Source of the DNA: Nitrospira sp. ST-bin4
GTDB lineage: Bacteria; Nitrospirota; Nitrospiria; Nitrospirales; Nitrospiraceae
Length of the DNA stretch: 15,796 bases
Direction of reading: 5' to 3'
Assembly (NCBI GenBank): GCA_002083565.1
Contig: MSXM01000032.1
Coordinates: 1 to 15,796 of the forward strand
Shown here: positions 14,007 through 15,796 of the stretch, one piece after another
How the letters are laid out: each line of letters opens with the position of its first letter
How positions within the stretch are numbered: the first letter of the stretch is position 1
Notes under the pieces: model-generated
Told to the model about the DNA's origin: nothing
Seen by the model: the letters and a program-made list of their open reading frames with translations, nothing else
The model's database searches: none
Program-made: the position numbers and the translations under genes

Positions 14007-14172
14007 GAGCGAGTCAAACCATATCTCGGCAAGAAAGATGCGGGCACACTCCTTCCATCTTGCGTTCACAACATACGAATGACGACGTGTTGAACCATAC
14101 ACCCCAATTGGCGGATCCAGCGCGTACTCGTGGCATGAACTGATTCAGACCGCACGCGCCAGCGGACCACCT
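14007..14172. other. Intergenic stretch, no supported feature
   Basis: Part of a 368-base gap between the PilZ-like gene and the next unit (13958-14325). Apart from the REP-like segment and the shared promoter motif listed separately, I see no gene, hairpin or tRNA. The minus-strand frame at 14014-14244 has no plausible start site or protein composition. Confidence 0.35.
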
Positions 14173-14179
14173 ATCCCCC

Positions 14180-14238
14180 CTTTCGTCTAATCCGACGCTA
14201 CATCTACGGTATTTGCAATCCGCTTCATGCAATTTACT
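14180..14238 (+). promoter_or_regulatory. Shared activator-type promoter, copy 2
   Basis: CTTTCGT (14180-14186), preceded by a run of C, is followed after 12 nt by TACATCTACGGTA (14199-14211) and then a -10-like TTTACT (14233-14238). The centre of the TACA/GGTA repeat is again about 40 bp before the predicted start. The leader to ATG 14326 would be about 80 nt. It is almost base-for-base like the copy at 15332-15390. Confidence 0.55.
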
Positions 14239-14325
14239 CTGCACACATGCAATCGAAGCGACTCAAGTGTCATTCAGCTTTCAGACGGGACATTGCAAAA
14301 GGTCATCATCGCTGGAGGACTGATA

Positions 14326-15111
14326 ATGCAAAAACAGTTGGGCAGGATAGGAACCGTCAGACATCGATACGCAGAGCCACAGGCTCATGATTCAGGAGGA
14401 ATAAGACTCGACGTGCCCTCAGGTCCCTGTGTAGCCCGAAAAAGCCAGGTTTGCATGTCCACCCCGGCCGGTCCCCCTGCCCTCAAAAGAACGGCAACTC
14501 CTGAGAAGCACAATGTTGTCAACTCACGCTCCGCCCCTCTCGCGCTGCCAGAGAAGGAGGCTTCTGTGCTCAGCACGGCCGGGATCGCTGCCATCGACGA
14601 ACCAGCAACGACTTTGGAAACGTATCGAGAGTATGACATGGGGGAAACGCAGGACATCTCCGAGATCATGACCATGCCGTCTGTCGCGTGGCAGGCGTGG
14701 CGCGCGTATCGAACACACTCACGGGAAAGAGAAAGCACCATACAGATGCTGGCGCTTAGCTGCGTCCTGCGCCCGGGTGATGTCGAACTTCGCTACACCA
14801 CTCCCCTTCCAAAAGTCGGCGTCTGCGTTGGAGCTCCGGATACTCAAGGTTCCCACGACATGGAATTCTCACTCTACCTTGAACCATCGACCGGCGGTAT
14901 GCGGGCGCGAGGAACGCAAGTACTCCGCTGGTTGCGACATCAATGGACTACCAGCTGCATGCCGCTAGTGCGGAGAGGTGTGGCAGCGGGAAGGCGATGG
15001 TGGATCCTTTTGATCGCCCAAGTCTACAAAGCCAACTCCGGACAGCAACAAGAGGCGGAGTCGGACGCAATCATCCGGCTTCTGAAGACCCAACGACTGC
15101 AGCCCTGGTAA
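14326..15111 (+). CDS. Fused, cysteine-less copy of the downstream small-gene pair, 261 aa
   Basis: The start is ATG 14326, fixed by GGAGG seven bases upstream and by matching the start of the gene at 15476. The frame itself opens at 14227 without a ribosome binding site. Residues 1-12 (MQKQLGRIGTVR) match MHKQLGKIGTVR of the downstream zinc-ribbon protein, but the CxxC positions read AHDSGG (20-25), so zinc binding is lost. Residues 117-150 (MPSVAWQAWRAYRTHSRERE, then IQMLALSCVLRP) match the start of the gene at 15705 (MPLKIWRAYRLRLQQKRKAM, then MQMLAISGVVRP). A low-complexity linker of about 60 residues joins the two parts. The C-terminal 110 residues (LEPSTGGMRARGTQVLRWLR, then RRWWILLIAQVY) are basic with one hydrophobic patch. 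It may be a real fusion or a decaying duplicate kept open by chance. Function unknown. Confidence 0.62.
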   Translation: MQKQLGRIGTVRHRYAEPQAHDSGGIRLDVPSGPCVARKSQVCMSTPAGPPALKRTATPEKHNVVNSRSAPLALPEKEASVLSTAGIAAIDEPATTLETYREYDMGETQDISEIMTMPSVAWQAWRAYRTHSRERESTIQMLALSCVLRPGDVELRYTTPLPKVGVCVGAPDTQGSHDMEFSLYLEPSTGGMRARGTQVLRWLRHQWTTSCMPLVRRGVAAGRRWWILLIAQVYKANSGQQQEAESDAIIRLLKTQRLQPW

Positions 15112-15331
15112 GACATCATCGCCGCTAGTTATCCGAAAACCTGGCAGCGTTGGCCGGAAAGAAGCACCGGCGGTATCGCGCCGGGGCTGAAACCATACCA
15201 TTGTCACACACCCCTGCCACGCTGAGAAATCAGCAGACCGCGACAACCCTGCTGTTCACCGTAATGAGCCCTGCCGACACACAGCGAATGTAGAATGTCT
15301 CCGCGTACACCGGCCCATACAGCCATCCCCC
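15112..15331. other. Intergenic stretch, no supported feature
   Basis: Part of a 364-base gap before the zinc-ribbon gene. It holds no convincing gene. A TTGTCACA half-site at 15201-15208 matches one arm of the mutagenesis operator at 7402-7420, but no second arm follows, so I do not call it an operator. Confidence 0.35.
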
Positions 15332-15390
15332 CTTTCGTTTAATTTCATACTACCTCTACGGTATTTCCAGTTCCCTGACATACGTTTATT
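15332..15390 (+). promoter_or_regulatory. Shared activator-type promoter, copy 3
   Basis: CTTTCGT (15332-15338) is followed after 12 nt by the inverted repeat TACCTCTACGGTA (15351-15363) and then a -10-like TTTATT (15385-15390). The left part, TACCTCT, fits the NarL heptamer pattern TACYYMT. Spacing to the -10 is the same as in copy 2, and the distance to the start codon differs by only 2 nt. Confidence 0.58.
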
Positions 15391-15475
15391 CTCCCGTTAT
15401 GCAATCCGGCACATCCGAGCGCCGTTTCGACTTTCACATGCGGAATCATGCGACTGCTTCACTGGAGGACTGATT

Positions 15476-15676
15476 ATGCACAAGCAGCTCGGCAAGATCG
15501 GAACAGTCAGGCGGGAGATTCATGGGAAGGCCTGCGCATTCTGCGGGGGATACACCTACCAACTTATCCTTCGCGGACCCGGCCTGGAGGAAGAGTCCAG
15601 TCTGTTCGCCCGATGTAGCCGATGCCATCGCCCCCGAAACGTCGATGAGAGTTTCGGGACAGTCTTATGGATGTAA
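15476..15676 (+). CDS. Small zinc-ribbon-like protein, 66 aa
   Basis: The start ATG 15476 has GGAGG seven bases upstream. The protein begins MHKQLGKIGTVRREIHGKAC. It has two CxxC pairs, Cys20/Cys23 (CAFC) and Cys47/Cys50 (CSRC), separated by a strand-rich segment (YTYQLILRG), the layout of a zinc ribbon. It ends RNVDESFGTVLWM. Such small ribbons can bind nucleic acid or a protein partner, and nothing here decides which. The next gene starts 28 nt after the stop behind a strong ribosome binding site, so the two are surely an operon. The N-terminus, ribosome binding site and promoter region are duplicated in the unit at 14180-15111, which makes this the intact copy of the pair. Confidence 0.8.
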   Translation: MHKQLGKIGTVRREIHGKACAFCGGYTYQLILRGPGLEEESSLFARCSRCHRPRNVDESFGTVLWM

Positions 15677-15704
15677 TCTGACCGACTGGAGAAGGAGGTG
15701 GACC

Positions 15705-15796
15705 ATGCCCCTTAAAATCTGGCGTGCATATCGGCTGCGTCTGCAGCAAAAGCGGAAGGCTATGCAGATGCTTGCCATCAGCGGAGTCGTTCGGCC
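15705..15796 (+). CDS. Small basic protein, 3' end cut by the window edge
   Basis: Only the first 30 codons are present. They begin at ATG 15705 after an excellent AAGGAGGTG (15692-15700). The visible part reads MPLKIWRAYRLRLQQKRKAM followed by QMLAISGVVR, a basic amphipathic helix. It matches residues 117-149 of the fused protein at 14326-15111, so its continuation probably resembles that protein's C-terminal part. It forms an operon with the zinc-ribbon gene 28 nt upstream. Function unknown. Confidence 0.75.
   Translation, partial: MPLKIWRAYRLRLQQKRKAMQMLAISGVVR

Noticed and set aside
14227..14325. N-terminal extension of the fused protein from ATG 14227
   Set aside because: This part overlaps the predicted promoter and leader, has no ribosome binding site, and has no counterpart in the downstream copy; ATG 14326 is the matched start.
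15201..15208. TTGTCACA as a second operator for the mutagenesis repressor
   Set aside because: Only one arm of the palindrome is present and there is no gene start or promoter next to it.

Overview
The window looks like a chromosomal segment of a moderately GC-rich, Gram-negative-type bacterium. OmpH/Skp and several signal-peptide proteins point to an outer membrane. The mix of ImuB/DnaE2-type mutagenesis genes, a PilZ-like protein, a lysine-rich secreted peptide and small zinc-ribbon proteins reminds me of Nitrospira (Nitrospirota). That assignment comes from remembered protein families and is inference. No rRNA, CRISPR array, complete IS element or phage module was seen.

Layout. Positions 1-1300 are gene-poor and hold one hypothetical minus-strand gene (370-774). 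A short lysine-rich secreted protein (1328-1546) and a hairpin terminator follow. From 7403 down to 1726 on the minus strand runs a compact four-gene SOS-type mutagenesis operon: a LexA-like repressor with an XRE-type HTH and a self-cleavage peptidase domain, an ImuB-like catalytically dead Y-family polymerase, the error-prone polymerase DnaE2/ImuC, and a DUF72 protein. A tiny further reading frame overlaps the DUF72 stop codon. A perfect 19-bp palindrome covers the repressor's own -10 region and start codon. No imuA is present.

From 7486 to 9543 on the plus strand lie a decayed cysteine-rich mini-gene, a secreted Sel1-repeat protein, a 136-residue hypothetical protein and an OmpH/Skp chaperone with a good sigma-70-type promoter. 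On the minus strand, 9565-10956 holds a radical SAM protein of the SplB-like/PA0069 family followed by a single-domain rhodanese. Divergent to these, serS is followed 26 nt later by tRNA-Ser(UGA), then by a membrane-anchored hypothetical protein.

The right end (13440-15796) appears to be a small co-regulated cluster: a PilZ-like protein and two tandem copies of an unusual small-gene module. In the second copy the module is a 66-aa zinc-ribbon protein plus a separate downstream gene. In the first copy the two parts form one 261-aa reading frame that has lost the zinc-binding cysteines. All three units carry the same two-part upstream motif, CTTTCGT and then a TACC...GGTA inverted repeat, placed about 40 bp before a predicted transcription start. 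This suggests one shared activator of the NarL/LuxR type. This regulon and the DUF72-containing, ImuA-less mutagenesis operon are the two most interesting systems here.
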